The notes beneath the pieces are model-generated. The model saw only the letters and a list, made by a program, of their open reading frames with translations, was not told the origin of the DNA and searched no databases. DNA of 64,000 nucleotides, taken from NCBI GenBank assembly GCA_963784175.1, contig CAWAQJ010000004.1:1-64000 (forward strand). Reading direction: 5' to 3'. A program made the position numbers and the translations under genes. Positions 51,724 through 61,675 of the stretch are shown here, piece after piece (the stretch's first letter is position 1; each line of letters opens with the position of its first letter). Origin of the DNA: JAIBJN01 sp963784175 (lineage in GTDB: Bacteria > Actinomycetota > Thermoleophilia > Gaiellales > Gaiellaceae).

Positions 51724-52509
51724 ATGGCGCGCCTGGTCAAGCGACCACGGCTCACACAGGTTCTCGCCTTCTGCGGGGAGGACCCGATCGAGCGCGTGTT
51801 CCTCGAGGACGTCGCCCGCCGCGGGCTCGGCCGCTTTGCCGGCCTGCGCGACGGCGGGCGCCTCACGGCGCTCTGCCATCTGGGCGCCAACCTCGTCCCT
51901 TCCGGGCGCAACGTTGCGGTCTTCGCCGACCTGGTGGCGAGCAGCGACCCGCGCATGCTCGTCGGGGAGGAACGGGCGGTGACCGAGCTCTGGGAGGCCG
52001 TGCGGGCGTTCCTCCCCGAGCCGATCGACGACCGTCCGGGCCAGCCCGTCTACGTCCTGGAGAAGCCGCCCGAGCCGGCGGGCAGCGCCCTGCGCCCGGC
52101 GACGCTCGGCGACCTGGACGCACTCGTTCCGGCGGCGGCCGAGGCCTACCGCGAGGAGGTGGGCGTCGACGCCTACGCCCGGGACCCGTCGCTGTTCGAG
52201 TGGCGCACGCGCGTGCAGATCGAGGAGGGGCGGAGCTGGGTCTGGCGCGAGAACGGCCGCATCCTCTTCAAGGCGGAGGCGTCCGCGTGGACGCCGCAGG
52301 CCGTCCAGCTCCAGCAGGTGTGGGTCGAGCCCGAGCTCCGCGGCCGCGGCAACGGGAAGCGCGGCCTCGCCGATCTCTGCCGGCTCCTGCTCGAGACGAC
52401 ACCGGCCGTCTGTCTCTTCGTCAGGCCGGAGAACTCGCCTGCGATCGCGCTCTACGACTCCATCGGAATGCGGCGCACGATCACGTACCGCTCGCTCATC
52501 TTCGGGTGA
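51724..52509 (+). CDS. GNAT-family N-acetyltransferase with N-terminal DUF4081-like domain
   Basis: 261 residues from ATG 51724 (an ATG at 51703 adds seven). N-terminal half (VLAFCGEDPIERVFLEDVAR; GRNVAVFADLVASSDPRMLV) resembles the DUF4081 domain found fused to acetyltransferases in actinobacteria. The C-terminal half (about 120-261) is GNAT: LRPATLGDLDALVPAAAEAY, QVWVEPELRGRGNGKRGL with the acetyl-CoA loop, and LYDSIGMRRTITYRSLIF. Substrate unknown. Confidence 0.88.
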   Translation: MARLVKRPRLTQVLAFCGEDPIERVFLEDVARRGLGRFAGLRDGGRLTALCHLGANLVPSGRNVAVFADLVASSDPRMLVGEERAVTELWEAVRAFLPEPIDDRPGQPVYVLEKPPEPAGSALRPATLGDLDALVPAAAEAYREEVGVDAYARDPSLFEWRTRVQIEEGRSWVWRENGRILFKAEASAWTPQAVQLQQVWVEPELRGRGNGKRGLADLCRLLLETTPAVCLFVRPENSPAIALYDSIGMRRTITYRSLIFG

Positions 52510-52571
52510 CGCGGCAAACCACGAATGGGTGATTGCACGGGTCTGGGCACCCGCCAATCATTCAGTGGGAG

Positions 52572-53024
52572 TTGCGGAGGGTTGGCCTCACTGCGGCAGC
52601 GCTCATCCTCGCGTTCACGGCCGGTGGTTGCGGTCGTGCCGAGGAATCGTTCGCGCATTCCTGCGTCGCCACCGACAGGAAGTTCATCGAGACCGCGAAC
52701 CTGAACGTCACCGCCTTCAACGATCTCTCGGTCGATTTCCGGGCCGGCGAGGTCGCCGCGGAGGAGATCGCCGCCGAGGCGTTCTCCGCCGCGGAACGTC
52801 TGGTCCACGAGAAGCCACGCGATCCCTCGCTCAAGCAGGCCCAGAAGTACCTCGACTCCATGTTCAACGAATACGGAGAGGCGGTCACGCTCCATGCAGA
52901 AGGCAAGAACCCCGGCGAGCGCATGCAGCGCGCGTACGGGCTCGCGAACTTCGCCCGCGATGTCCTCGCTGAGGCGCAACCGGCGCTGCAGGCAGAAGGC
53001 TGCGACGTCGCGCCGCTCCTGTAG
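52572..53024 (+). CDS. Small lipoprotein of unknown function
   Basis: 150 residues. TTG start giving MRRVGLTAAALILAFTAGGC, a lipoprotein signal with lipobox TAGGC, then GRAEESFAHSCVATDRKFIE. The mature part is mostly helical (AAEEIAAEAFSAAERLVHEK; AQKYLDSMFNEYGEAVTLHA). A longer in-frame start (TTG 52533) would put a hydrophilic leader before the signal. No family recognised. Confidence 0.75.
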   Translation: MRRVGLTAAALILAFTAGGCGRAEESFAHSCVATDRKFIETANLNVTAFNDLSVDFRAGEVAAEEIAAEAFSAAERLVHEKPRDPSLKQAQKYLDSMFNEYGEAVTLHAEGKNPGERMQRAYGLANFARDVLAEAQPALQAEGCDVAPLL

Positions 53025-53074
53025 GCGACGGTGATTCCAGGCGAGCCGGCCGCTTCCGGCCCTTGTGAACGGAA

Positions 53075-53097
53075 GGCAGCAGCGAAGCTGCTCCCTT
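53075..53097 (+). terminator. Hairpin downstream of the lipoprotein gene
   Basis: GGAAGG-c-AGCAGC-GAA-GCTGCT-c-CCTTCC: a 12-bp stem with one C/C mismatch, 50 nt after the stop. It is followed by pyrimidines (TCCCTGTCTC) but no T-run. It may act as a factor-independent or RNA-stability hairpin. Confidence 0.5.
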
Positions 53098-53104
53098 CCT
53101 CCCT

Positions 53105-53169
53105 GTCTCAGCCTTTGCCGCTTCGCGGCCGCTGAGACGAAGCCTTTGCCGCTTCGCGGCCGCTGAGAC
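53105..53169 (+). repeat. Tandem 28-bp repeat with nested palindromes
   Basis: Two identical 28-bp copies (53111-53138 and 53142-53169, period 31), each opening GCCTTTGCCGCTTCGCGGCC and closing GCTGAGAC. Inside each is GCCGC-TTC-GCGGC. The first copy together with the preceding GTCTCAGC (53105) forms a long hairpin GTCTCAGC...GCTGAGAC. It ends 17 nt before tilS; TACGAT (53174-53179) right after it is the likely tilS -10. Confidence 0.85.
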
Positions 53170-53186
53170 TGAGTACGATCCGGTGC

Positions 53187-54188
53187 GTGGACGCCGCGGC
53201 TCTGCGGGCGCGCATCGAGGAGCACGTCCGCCGGCACGACCTGATCCCGCCCGGCGGCGAGGTGACTTGCCTCGTCTCGGGCGGCCCCGACTCCACCTGC
53301 CTCTGGCACGCGCTCGGCGCTCTTGGCTACCGCGTGTCGGCGCTGCACGTCAACCACCGGCTGCGCGGCGAGGAGTCCGAGGAGGACGCGCGCTTCTGTG
53401 AGGAGCGGCTCGGGGCGCAGGTGCTGGTCGCGCCTCCGGCGGCGCGCGCGACCGAGGCCGAGCTTCGCCACCTGCGCTACGCGGTCAGCGCCGGGCGGCT
53501 ACGGGCGACGGGTCACACCGCCTCGGATCAGGTGGAGACGATCATTTTCCGCCTCGCCTCGAGCGGGACGACCACGGGGATCAAGGTCAGCCGTGAAGAC
53601 GGCGTCGTACGGCCGCTCTTGGTCGCCTGGCGCGACGAGACGGAGGCCTATTGCGTCGCGGAGGGCCTCGACTGGCGCGTCGACTCGTCCAACCCGGACA
53701 CAGCCAGAGGGGTCATCAGGGCCGAGATCATGCCCGCGCTCGAGCGCCTCCATCCGGCCGCCGAGCGCAACGTGCTCTCGGCCCTCGACGAAGCCCCACG
53801 GCTCCCCAGACGGGTCGAGAGCGCGCTGTTAGAGTTGCTCGCCTCTCGTGAGGGGTCAAAGCGTCTCGATCTGGGCGACGGCCGCGTGGCGGTAAGGGAG
53901 TACGAGAGCGTCTGGCTCGAGCGCGGCCCCGTGCCGCTCGAGGGCCGCGTGCACTGGGGCGCGTGGACGCTCGAGTCGTCCCGCCCCGGCCTCCACGTGC
54001 GCGGGTGGCGCCCCGGCGACCGGCTCGCCGGCCAGGGCAAGAAGGTGCAGGACGTCTTCGTCGATGCCAAGGTCCCGCGCTCCGAGCGCGAGGCCTGGCC
54101 GCTCGTCGTCCGCGGCGACGAGGTCGTCGCCGTCCCGGGCATCACGACGGCGCCCGGGTACGAGGACGCCGTCAGCGGGGACGCATGA
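53187..54188 (+). CDS. tilS: tRNA(Ile)-lysidine synthetase
   Basis: 333 residues. PP-loop LVSGGPDSTCLWHALG (31-36 is SGGPDS), HVNHRLRGEESEEDARFCEE, TGHTASDQVETIIFRL, and the C-terminal GWRPGDRL domain. Modifies the wobble C of the CAU tRNA-Ile to lysidine with ATP, so it reads AUA. GTG start 7 nt after a TACGAT, hence probably leaderless. First of the tilS-hpt-ftsH order usual in bacteria. Confidence 0.94.
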   Translation: MDAAALRARIEEHVRRHDLIPPGGEVTCLVSGGPDSTCLWHALGALGYRVSALHVNHRLRGEESEEDARFCEERLGAQVLVAPPAARATEAELRHLRYAVSAGRLRATGHTASDQVETIIFRLASSGTTTGIKVSREDGVVRPLLVAWRDETEAYCVAEGLDWRVDSSNPDTARGVIRAEIMPALERLHPAAERNVLSALDEAPRLPRRVESALLELLASREGSKRLDLGDGRVAVREYESVWLERGPVPLEGRVHWGAWTLESSRPGLHVRGWRPGDRLAGQGKKVQDVFVDAKVPRSEREAWPLVVRGDEVVAVPGITTAPGYEDAVSGDA

Positions 54189-54278
54189 GCGTCTTCGCCT
54201 TCGGCTCATCCCGGGTGAAACCATGTTTCCCCGGTGCCCCTTCTTTGATGCAGTGAAGGAACCTCCCGGTTCCCTCAC
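54185..54278 (+). repeat. Intra-operonic element copy A: PSLMQ micro-ORF plus hairpins
   Basis: Micro-ORF 54185-54256 (23 codons), ATG overlapping the tilS stop (ATGA), beginning MSV and ending PSLMQ. Hairpin 1: CCGGGTGAAAC/GTTTCCCCGG (54211-54234). Hairpin 2: GTGAAGGAACC-TCCC-GGTTCCCTCAC (54253-54278, one mismatch), which includes the micro-ORF stop. A second copy with the same layout lies after folP. The CCTTCTTTGATGCAGTGA segment between hairpins is identical in both. Confidence 0.8.
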
Positions 54279-54307
54279 CCCCCCCTGCTCCTGGACGAAG
54301 GCGTCCA

Positions 54308-54880
54308 GTGAGCAGCGTCAACGAGCTCACCGCGGCGGTCTCCGAGATCCTCGTCGACGAGGAGACGCTCCAGAACCGCATCGGCGAGCTCGGCGCGGAG
54401 ATCAGCGAGGACTACCGCGGGCGCGACCTGCTGCTCATCGCCGTCCTCAAGGGCGCCGTCTTCTTCATGGCCGACCTCATGCGGCGCATCGACGTGCCGT
54501 GCGAGGTGGACTTCATGGCCATCTCGAGCTACGGCGCCGGCGTGGACTCGTCGGGCGTCGTCCGCATCCTCAAGGACCTCGACATCTCGATCGAGGGTCG
54601 CAACGTCCTCGTCGTCGAGGACATCATCGACTCGGGCCTCACGCTCTCGTATCTCCTCCGGAACCTCGAGGCGCGCGAGCCCGCGTCGCTCGAGATCTGC
54701 GCGCTCCTGACGAAGCCCTCGCGGCGCGAGATCGACATCCACTGCCGCTACATCGGCTTCGAGATCCCCAACAAGTTCGTGATCGGGTACGGCCTCGACT
54801 TCGCCGAGAGGTACCGAAACCTCCCGTTCGTGGGCGTTCTCAGGGAAGAACTGGCCGCCCAGGCAGAAGAGCAGACCTAA
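54308..54880 (+). CDS. hpt: Hypoxanthine phosphoribosyltransferase
   Basis: 190 residues. PRPP-binding VVEDIIDSGLTL (about 102-113), LLIAVLKGAVFFMADLMRR, and the C-terminal FVIGYGLDFAERYRNLPFVG are canonical. Salvages hypoxanthine/guanine to IMP/GMP. GTG start 30 nt after the repeat element; ftsH follows. Confidence 0.95.
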   Translation: MSSVNELTAAVSEILVDEETLQNRIGELGAEISEDYRGRDLLLIAVLKGAVFFMADLMRRIDVPCEVDFMAISSYGAGVDSSGVVRILKDLDISIEGRNVLVVEDIIDSGLTLSYLLRNLEAREPASLEICALLTKPSRREIDIHCRYIGFEIPNKFVIGYGLDFAERYRNLPFVGVLREELAAQAEEQT

Positions 54881-54956
54881 CGTAAGGCTCATCCATACGG
54901 CGTCGGAAGCCGAATAGCAGACTGCTAGGCTTTCTTCCAACTCCGAGGTCTCCGCT

Positions 54957-56920
<1,964 letters not shown>

Positions 56921-56928
56921 CCTCGCGC

Positions 56929-57492
56929 GTGCGCGGCACGCTCCTCGTTCTCATCGGCGCGTTCGCCCTGTCCGCCTGCGGCGGGGGAGAGACGACGACC
57001 GTCACGGAGACGGACACGCGCACCGAGACGTCGACCGCGACGGAGACGGTGACGCAGACGGAGACGGTCGCAGGGCCCGCGGCCGGACTGCCGCCCGCCG
57101 TCGCCGAGACCCACGCCGCGCTGCTCGCCGCGGCCGAGTCGGGCGACTACGAGGCGCTGCGCCCGCTGATCCCGGCCTCCGGCTTCTCCTACACGTTCGG
57201 CCTCCCGGCCGAGGGCGGCCCGATCGAGTACTGGCAGCAGGTCGAGCAGGAGTCGGGCGAGAGCCCCATCGAGACCCTCGCCCGCATCCTCCGCATGCCG
57301 TACACGCTCGCCGGCGGCACCTACATCTGGCCGTTCGCCTACGACAAGACCCAGGAGGAGCTCACCGCCCACGAGCGGGAGATCCTCGGCGACCTGGCCG
57401 ACGACTACTCCGGCGCGGGCAGCGGCTACCTGGGCTGGCGCGCGGGCATCGAGCCGGACGGCACCTGGCGCTTCTTCATCGCGGGCGACTGA
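56929..57492 (+). CDS. Thr-rich lipoprotein of unknown function
   Basis: 187 residues. GTG start, signal peptide GTLLVLIGAFALSACGGGE with lipobox LSAC, then a Thr/Glu repeat linker (TTTVTETDTRTETSTATETV). The folded part starts LPPAVAETHAALLAAAESGD and includes SYTFGLPAEGGPIEYWQQVE and TYIWPFAYDKTQEELTAHER. No family named. Lies 9 nt after ftsH. Confidence 0.75.
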   Translation: MRGTLLVLIGAFALSACGGGETTTVTETDTRTETSTATETVTQTETVAGPAAGLPPAVAETHAALLAAAESGDYEALRPLIPASGFSYTFGLPAEGGPIEYWQQVEQESGESPIETLARILRMPYTLAGGTYIWPFAYDKTQEELTAHEREILGDLADDYSGAGSGYLGWRAGIEPDGTWRFFIAGD

Positions 57493-57523
57493 CGCGGGGC
57501 GGGCGCGTAGGCCCGCCCCGCGT
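57492..57523. terminator. Perfect 13-bp hairpin between convergent genes
   Basis: ACGCGGGGCGGGC-GCGTAG-GCCCGCCCCGCGT. It starts at the last base of the lipoprotein stop codon and ends 9 bases before the stop of the convergent membrane protein gene, so it can act as a terminator or 3' barrier in both directions. No T-run on either side. Confidence 0.65.
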
Positions 57524-57531
57524 CCCTGCGA

Positions 57532-58137
57532 TCAGCAGTTGGCCAGGAGGTACTGGCGGACGTTCGTGCCGTCGCCGCGCGCGGCCTCCGCGATCATCTG
57601 GTCGGTGAAGCGGAGAGAGCGGGCGTCGTACCCGCCGACGTCCTCCGAGGCGCCTTCCGGATGGAGCGGCATGAGCGCCCGGACCTGCCGGAAGCCGGCA
57701 AGCGCCTCCGCCTTCTGGGCTGCGTCGCCTTCGTCCCAGTAGCGCCACCATGCGCATTCGGCCTGGAAGAGCGCCATCATCAGCGCCGCCCGCTGGCCGT
57801 AGAAGCCGTCCTCGAGGTCGAGCTCTTCCCAGACCGCGCCGGGCGGAAGCGGGATCGTCTTCGTCACGTCCTCGTAGTCGCTGCGCACGGTCTCAGGCGA
57901 GTCGAGGGTGCTGTAGACGCCCCACGCCCCTGCGGAGAGGAACAGGGCCAGCGCGGCCGCGACGAGCACGAGGCGCGCGCGCCGCCTGGGCGCCCGCCGC
58001 GCAGGGGTCGGGAGAGGGTCGGCCAGGATCTCCTGACGCAGCCGTTCCCGCGCGTCTGCCGATGCGGGCTGGAGCTCGCGGGCCGGGTCCGCGTGGCGCA
58101 GGAGCTCGAGGACGTCAGGAGCGGGCATCGAAGACAC
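57532..58137 (-). CDS. Single-pass membrane protein, putative anti-sigma partner
   Basis: 201 residues. Cytoplasmic N-terminus (VLELLRHADPARELQPASAD), basic stretch RRAPRRRARLV, one membrane helix (LVLVAAALALFLSAGAWGVY), and an extracytoplasmic part with conserved-looking Trp/Tyr (AECAWWRYWDEGDAAQ). Overlaps the upstream ECF sigma gene by 23 nt, the usual place for its regulator, but no zinc anti-sigma motif (HxxxCxxC) is present, so the role is inferred from context only. Confidence 0.7.
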   Translation of the reverse strand: MSSMPAPDVLELLRHADPARELQPASADARERLRQEILADPLPTPARRAPRRRARLVLVAAALALFLSAGAWGVYSTLDSPETVRSDYEDVTKTIPLPPGAVWEELDLEDGFYGQRAALMMALFQAECAWWRYWDEGDAAQKAEALAGFRQVRALMPLHPEGASEDVGGYDARSLRFTDQMIAEAARGDGTNVRQYLLANC

Positions 58138-58648
58138 CTCCGGGGATGGTGTGGGTGGAGTCGTTCTCGCCGAGGGCGGCCTCGAGCCTGCGGCGCGCCC
58201 GGAAGAGCCGGACGGCGACGTTGGCGCGCGAGCAGCCGAGCGCGCGGGCGACCTGGTCGCGATCGAGGTCGTCCCAGGCGGTAAGGAGGAGGACCTCGCG
58301 GTCCGCCTCCGAGAGAGTCGCCAGCGCGGAGCGGAGCGCGTCTCGCTCGCCGACGGTGTCCACCGGGTCGCCGCCGGCCCGGGGCTCGGGCCCCAGGCGC
58401 TGGACGAGCGCGCCCTGCCGTCGGTCGGAGCGGTGGAGGTTGGCGCGGACGTTACGGGCGACGCCGATCAGCCAGGGAAGGGCATCGTCGGGCACCTCGT
58501 CCAGGCGACGCCAGGCGACGAGGAACGTCTCCGCGACGATCTCGTCGGCGAGGCCCGGCACCCGCCGCCACGCGTAGGCGCGCACGGCGTCGAAGTGGCG
58601 CTCGTAGAGGCGGTTGAAGCTCGCCTCCTGGTCTCGGGGTTCCGGCAT
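58115..58648 (-). CDS. ECF-type RNA polymerase sigma factor
   Basis: 177 residues. Sigma2 region (SFNRLYERHFDAVRAYAWRR; EIVAETFLVAWRRLDEVPDD) and sigma4 region (ALATLSEADREVLLLTAWDD; LGCSRANVAVRLFRARRRL) separated by a short linker. ATG behind GGAGGAC. The leader carries an AACGGG-AGAA-CCCGTT hairpin (complement of about 58669-58685). Target promoters are not known; autoregulation with the membrane protein is likely. Confidence 0.92.
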   Translation of the reverse strand: MPEPRDQEASFNRLYERHFDAVRAYAWRRVPGLADEIVAETFLVAWRRLDEVPDDALPWLIGVARNVRANLHRSDRRQGALVQRLGPEPRAGGDPVDTVGERDALRSALATLSEADREVLLLTAWDDLDRDQVARALGCSRANVAVRLFRARRRLEAALGENDSTHTIPGGVFDARS

Positions 58649-58710
58649 TCAGCGTCCTCCGGGTCGGGAACGGGTTCTCCCGTTACCTGTCCGGCAGGGC
58701 GCCTCCGATT

Positions 58711-59466
58711 TCAGAAGAGGATGTACCACCGGCGTCGGCGCGACTTCCGGGGCGGGTCGGGCACGGGCTCACCGGCGACGATCGCGCTCGGGGCCTCGAC
58801 CGTAAGGAAGCGCGCCAGGCCGTCGTCCTCGAGCGCCTCTGCCGCGGCCGCAAGGCCCGCCTCCCTGATGTCGGGCGTGTGGGCGTCGCTCGCGAGCACG
58901 TGGGCGAGCCCGAGCTCGAGGAGCTTCTGGGCGGCCGCCTGCGACGAGCGTCCGATGCGCCCGTCGACGGACGCGGCCGTAAGCTGGACGAGCGCCCCCA
59001 TGCGGACCGCCTCCGCCAGGCGCCCCGGGTTCGACTGCACCTCGCGGTTGCGCTCGGGGTGGGCCAGCACGGCCAGCAGCCCGCGTAGCCCGAGCGCGTA
59101 GACCGTCTCCTCGAGCCCGGCGGGCCAGCCCGTGTAGGGAAACTCGACCAGGAGGTAGCGCCCCGACGCTGCGAGGGTGAAACGGCGCAGCCCGTCGTCG
59201 TCGAGCGAGGCCAGCATGCCGAGGTCGACCTCCCCACCGGGCAGAACCTCGACGTCGATCCCCTGCTCGAGGAAGTCCTCACGAAGGCGTGAAACGCCGC
59301 GTTCCATCTCCTCCGGGCGCGTTGGGTAGTCGCTGCGGACGTGGGGGGTGGCGGCGATCGCGGTGACGCCGTCCTCGGCCGCGCGGCGCGCAAGCGCACG
59401 GGCGTCCTCGACGGTGCGCGACCCGTCGTCGAGGCCGGGGAGGATGTGGGAGTGAAGGTCGATCAT
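58711..59466 (-). CDS. CpsB/CapC-type PHP-domain phosphatase
   Basis: 251 residues, manganese-dependent protein-tyrosine phosphatase family (YwqE/Wzb-unrelated). Metal ligands: MIDLHSHILPGLDDG (HxH), AIAATPHVR, LLAVLAHPERNRE, HVLASDAHTPDIR. Ends in a basic tail RKSRRRRWYILF. Family members dephosphorylate tyrosine kinases that control capsule or exopolysaccharide export; no polysaccharide genes are seen here. Divergent from folP. Confidence 0.9.
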   Translation of the reverse strand: MIDLHSHILPGLDDGSRTVEDARALARRAAEDGVTAIAATPHVRSDYPTRPEEMERGVSRLREDFLEQGIDVEVLPGGEVDLGMLASLDDDGLRRFTLAASGRYLLVEFPYTGWPAGLEETVYALGLRGLLAVLAHPERNREVQSNPGRLAEAVRMGALVQLTAASVDGRIGRSSQAAAQKLLELGLAHVLASDAHTPDIREAGLAAAAEALEDDGLARFLTVEAPSAIVAGEPVPDPPRKSRRRRWYILF

Positions 59467-59502
59467 GAGAAGCGCTGAAGGCTCGTAGGATACGGTTGCC
59501 AC

Positions 59503-60324
59503 GTGAGATCCCCGCTCGAGCAGGCCTTCCCGCGGCCATCCGTGCTCGGCGTGGTGAATGTCACACCGGACTCCTTTTCGGACGGCGGCCGCTTCCTTCG
59601 GCCCGAGGCCGCGGTCGCGGAGGCGCGCGGCCTCGTCGAGCAGGGCGCGACGATCGTGGACATCGGCGGCGAGTCGACCCGACCCGGCTCGGAGGGCGTC
59701 ACCGCCGAGGAGGAGCTGGCGCGGGTGGAGCCCGTCATCTCGCGCCTCGCGGACGTCCCGCTGTCCGTGGACACCTCGAAGGCGGAGGTGGCGAGGAGAG
59801 CGCTCGAGCTCGGCGCCTGCATGGTCAACGACGTGACGGCGCTGCGCGGCGACCCTGAGCTCGCAGGTGTGGTCGCGGACGGCGACGCCTACCTGTGCCT
59901 CATGCACATGCTCGGCGAGCCCCGCACCATGCAGGAGGACCCGCGCTACGAGGACGTCGTCTCCGAGGTGAAGGCCTTCCTCGAGGAGCGCCTCTCCTTC
60001 GCCGTCGAGGCGGGGATCCCGGAGGAGCACGTCTGCCTCGACCCGGGCATCGGCTTCGGCAAGACCGTCGACCACAACGTCGAGCTCCTCACGCGACTCG
60101 ACGAGCTCGTCGCCATCGGGCGGCCCGTGCTCGTCGGAGCCTCACGCAAGCGCTTCCTCGGCCGCTTGCTCGGCGACCCCGACGCGCTCACTGGCCCGGT
60201 GTCGGCGAGCGTGGCCGTGGCGGTGCTCGCGTACGAGCGCGGAGCGTCGCTCTTCCGCGCCCACGACGTGCGCGAGCACGTCGAAGCGCTGACGGTCGCT
60301 GGTGTCGTCGCGGGGCCAGCATGA
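59503..60324 (+). CDS. folP: Dihydropteroate synthase
   Basis: 273 residues. LGVVNVTPDSFSDGGRFL, IVDIGGESTRPGSEGVT, SVDTSKAEVARRAL, DPGIGFGKTVDHNVELL and GASRKRFLGRLL are the full set of pterin/pABA-site motifs; target of sulfonamides in other bacteria. GTG start, with a TAGGAT -10 candidate 11 nt upstream suggesting a leaderless mRNA. folE, often just upstream, is not in this cluster. Confidence 0.96.
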   Translation: MRSPLEQAFPRPSVLGVVNVTPDSFSDGGRFLRPEAAVAEARGLVEQGATIVDIGGESTRPGSEGVTAEEELARVEPVISRLADVPLSVDTSKAEVARRALELGACMVNDVTALRGDPELAGVVADGDAYLCLMHMLGEPRTMQEDPRYEDVVSEVKAFLEERLSFAVEAGIPEEHVCLDPGIGFGKTVDHNVELLTRLDELVAIGRPVLVGASRKRFLGRLLGDPDALTGPVSASVAVAVLAYERGASLFRAHDVREHVEALTVAGVVAGPA

Positions 60325-60420
60325 GCGTCGCTCGGTTCGACCTCGCTCCCGTGGGGGAAACCATGTTCCCCCACGAGCCCCCTTCTTTGATGCAGTGAGG
60401 GAACCTCCCGGTTCCCTCAC
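60321..60420 (+). repeat. Intra-operonic element copy B: PSLMQ micro-ORF plus hairpins
   Basis: Micro-ORF 60321-60398 (25 codons), ATG overlapping the folP stop (ATGA), beginning MSV and ending PSLMQ. Hairpin 1: GTGGGGGAA/TTCCCCCAC (60351-60374), whose outer pairs differ from copy A yet still pair. Hairpin 2: GTGAGGGAACC-TCCC-GGTTCCCTCAC (60395-60420), a perfect 11-bp stem where copy A has one mismatch. Remaining sequence to folB (60421-60453) shows nothing else. Confidence 0.8.
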
Positions 60421-60453
60421 ACACCCTCCACACGCTCACGGGCCGGTGGGCCC

Positions 60454-60816
60454 GTGAGCGAAGTCGTGATCGAGGTCCAGGGGCTCGATCTGCGCGGGTT
60501 TCACGGCGCACTCGAAGAGGAGCGGACGACCGGTCAGCAGTTCGTGTTCGACGTGACGCTCGTCGTTCACGACGCCGGCGTGCGCTCCGACCAGCTCGCC
60601 GACACGGTCGACTACACGGAGGTCGTCGATCGCATCCGCGCCGTCAGTGACAGCCGGCGGTTCAACCTCATCGAGGCGCTCGCTGCCGCGGTGGCCGAAG
60701 ACCTGCTCGACAGCTTCCCTGTCTCCCTGGTGCGGGTCCGGGTGCGCAAGCCGGAGGTCAGGCTCGACGCCCCGGTGGAGTACACCGCCGCCACGGTCGA
60801 GCGCGGCCCTCGCTAG
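60454..60816 (+). CDS. folB: Dihydroneopterin aldolase
   Basis: 120 residues. VIEVQGLDLRGFHGALEEER (pterin-binding region and catalytic Glu), QFVFDVTLVVHDAGVRSDQL, DTVDYTEVVDRI and RFNLIEALAAAVAEDLL are conserved. Converts dihydroneopterin to the hydroxymethyl pterin used by FolK. GTG start; folK follows after 4 nt. Confidence 0.95.
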   Translation: MSEVVIEVQGLDLRGFHGALEEERTTGQQFVFDVTLVVHDAGVRSDQLADTVDYTEVVDRIRAVSDSRRFNLIEALAAAVAEDLLDSFPVSLVRVRVRKPEVRLDAPVEYTAATVERGPR

Positions 60817-60820
60817 GCCC

Positions 60821-61283
60821 GTGCGCGCCTTCGTCGGGCTCGGAAGCAACCTCGGCGACCGGGAGGCGACGATACGAGCGGGCGGTCGCGCTGCTCGGCG
60901 AGCGCTCCGGGATCGACGTCGCCGCCGTCTCGACGCTGCGCGAGACCGACCCCGTCGGCTACGAGGACCAGCCGCGCTTCCTGAACGGCGTGGTCGCGCT
61001 CGACGTCGACCTCACCGCCCGCGGCCTCCTCGACGAGCTGCTCGAAGTCGAGCGCGAGCTGGGGCGAGACCGGTCGCGGGAGGCCCGCTGGGGCCCGAGG
61101 ACGATCGACCTCGACCTCCTCCTGTTCGGCGACGAGACCGTGGAAGCGCCTGGCCTCACCGTCCCCCACCCGCGCCTGGCGGAGCGCCGGTTCGTCCTCG
61201 AGCCGCTGCACGAGCTCGCACCGGACCTGACTCTCCCGGACGGTCGCGCAGTGCGGGAGTTGGTGACTCCGGCGCTAGAATGA
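60821..61283 (+). pseudogene. folK: 2-amino-4-hydroxy-6-hydroxymethyldihydropteridine pyrophosphokinase, frameshift at 60874
   Basis: About 153 residues when repaired. GTG start gives RAFVGLGSNLGDREATI; then an extra A (60874) breaks the frame, and the remainder RAVALLGERSGIDVAAVSTL, YEDQPRFLNGVVALDVDL, ARWGPRTIDLDLLLFGDETV and VPHPRLAERRFVLEPLHEL follows one frame over. All ATP and pterin motifs are present, so a functional gene with a sequence error is the simpler reading. Confidence 0.9.
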
Positions 61284-61288
61284 GGCGC

Positions 61289-61657
61289 ATGTCTCACCTC
61301 GACGAGCTCGACGAATACGAGGCCGATCTCGAGCTACGCCTCAAGAAGGAATACTCGGCGGTCTTCAGCCTCTTCCGCTATTGCATCGTCACGCAGGACT
61401 CGACGTATCTCTGCAACCGCCACGAGCTGAGGGTCCTGCCGCAGACCACCTACCCCTTCTTCCATCTGACGATGGAGGACGTCTGGGTCTGGGACAAGAA
61501 CCGCCCGACCCGGATCATTCCGCGCGCCGAGGTCTACACGTCCAGCGACGTGACGATCGAGGAGCTGCGCGGCGAGGGTGACGGGCCGGCGCTCACCCCC
61601 GAGGCCCTCGCGCAGAAGCTCGGCGAGACCCTCGGCGGGGACGAAGAGATCTCCTAG
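61289..61657 (+). CDS. DUF2469-like actinobacterial protein
   Basis: 122 residues, start ATG 61289 (ATG 61280, overlapping the folK stop, is possible). DELDEYEADLELRLKKEYSA then VFSLFRYCIVTQDSTYLCNR and VWDKNRPTRIIPRAEVYTS match the layout of the conserved actinobacterial DUF2469 family. Function unknown. Confidence 0.75.
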   Translation: MSHLDELDEYEADLELRLKKEYSAVFSLFRYCIVTQDSTYLCNRHELRVLPQTTYPFFHLTMEDVWVWDKNRPTRIIPRAEVYTSSDVTIEELRGEGDGPALTPEALAQKLGETLGGDEEIS

Positions 61658-61675
61658 CGCTCTCGGGGCGCTCCC

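Noticed and set aside
53105..53169. CRISPR array
   Set aside because: Only two copies with a 3-bp spacer; no unique spacers and no cas genes.
54190..54278. Minus-strand small protein genes reading through the repeat copies (starting VREPGGS...)
   Set aside because: They exist only because hairpin 2 and the shared segment are repeated; no binding site, and they are antisense within operons. The plus-strand micro-ORF fits the junctions better.
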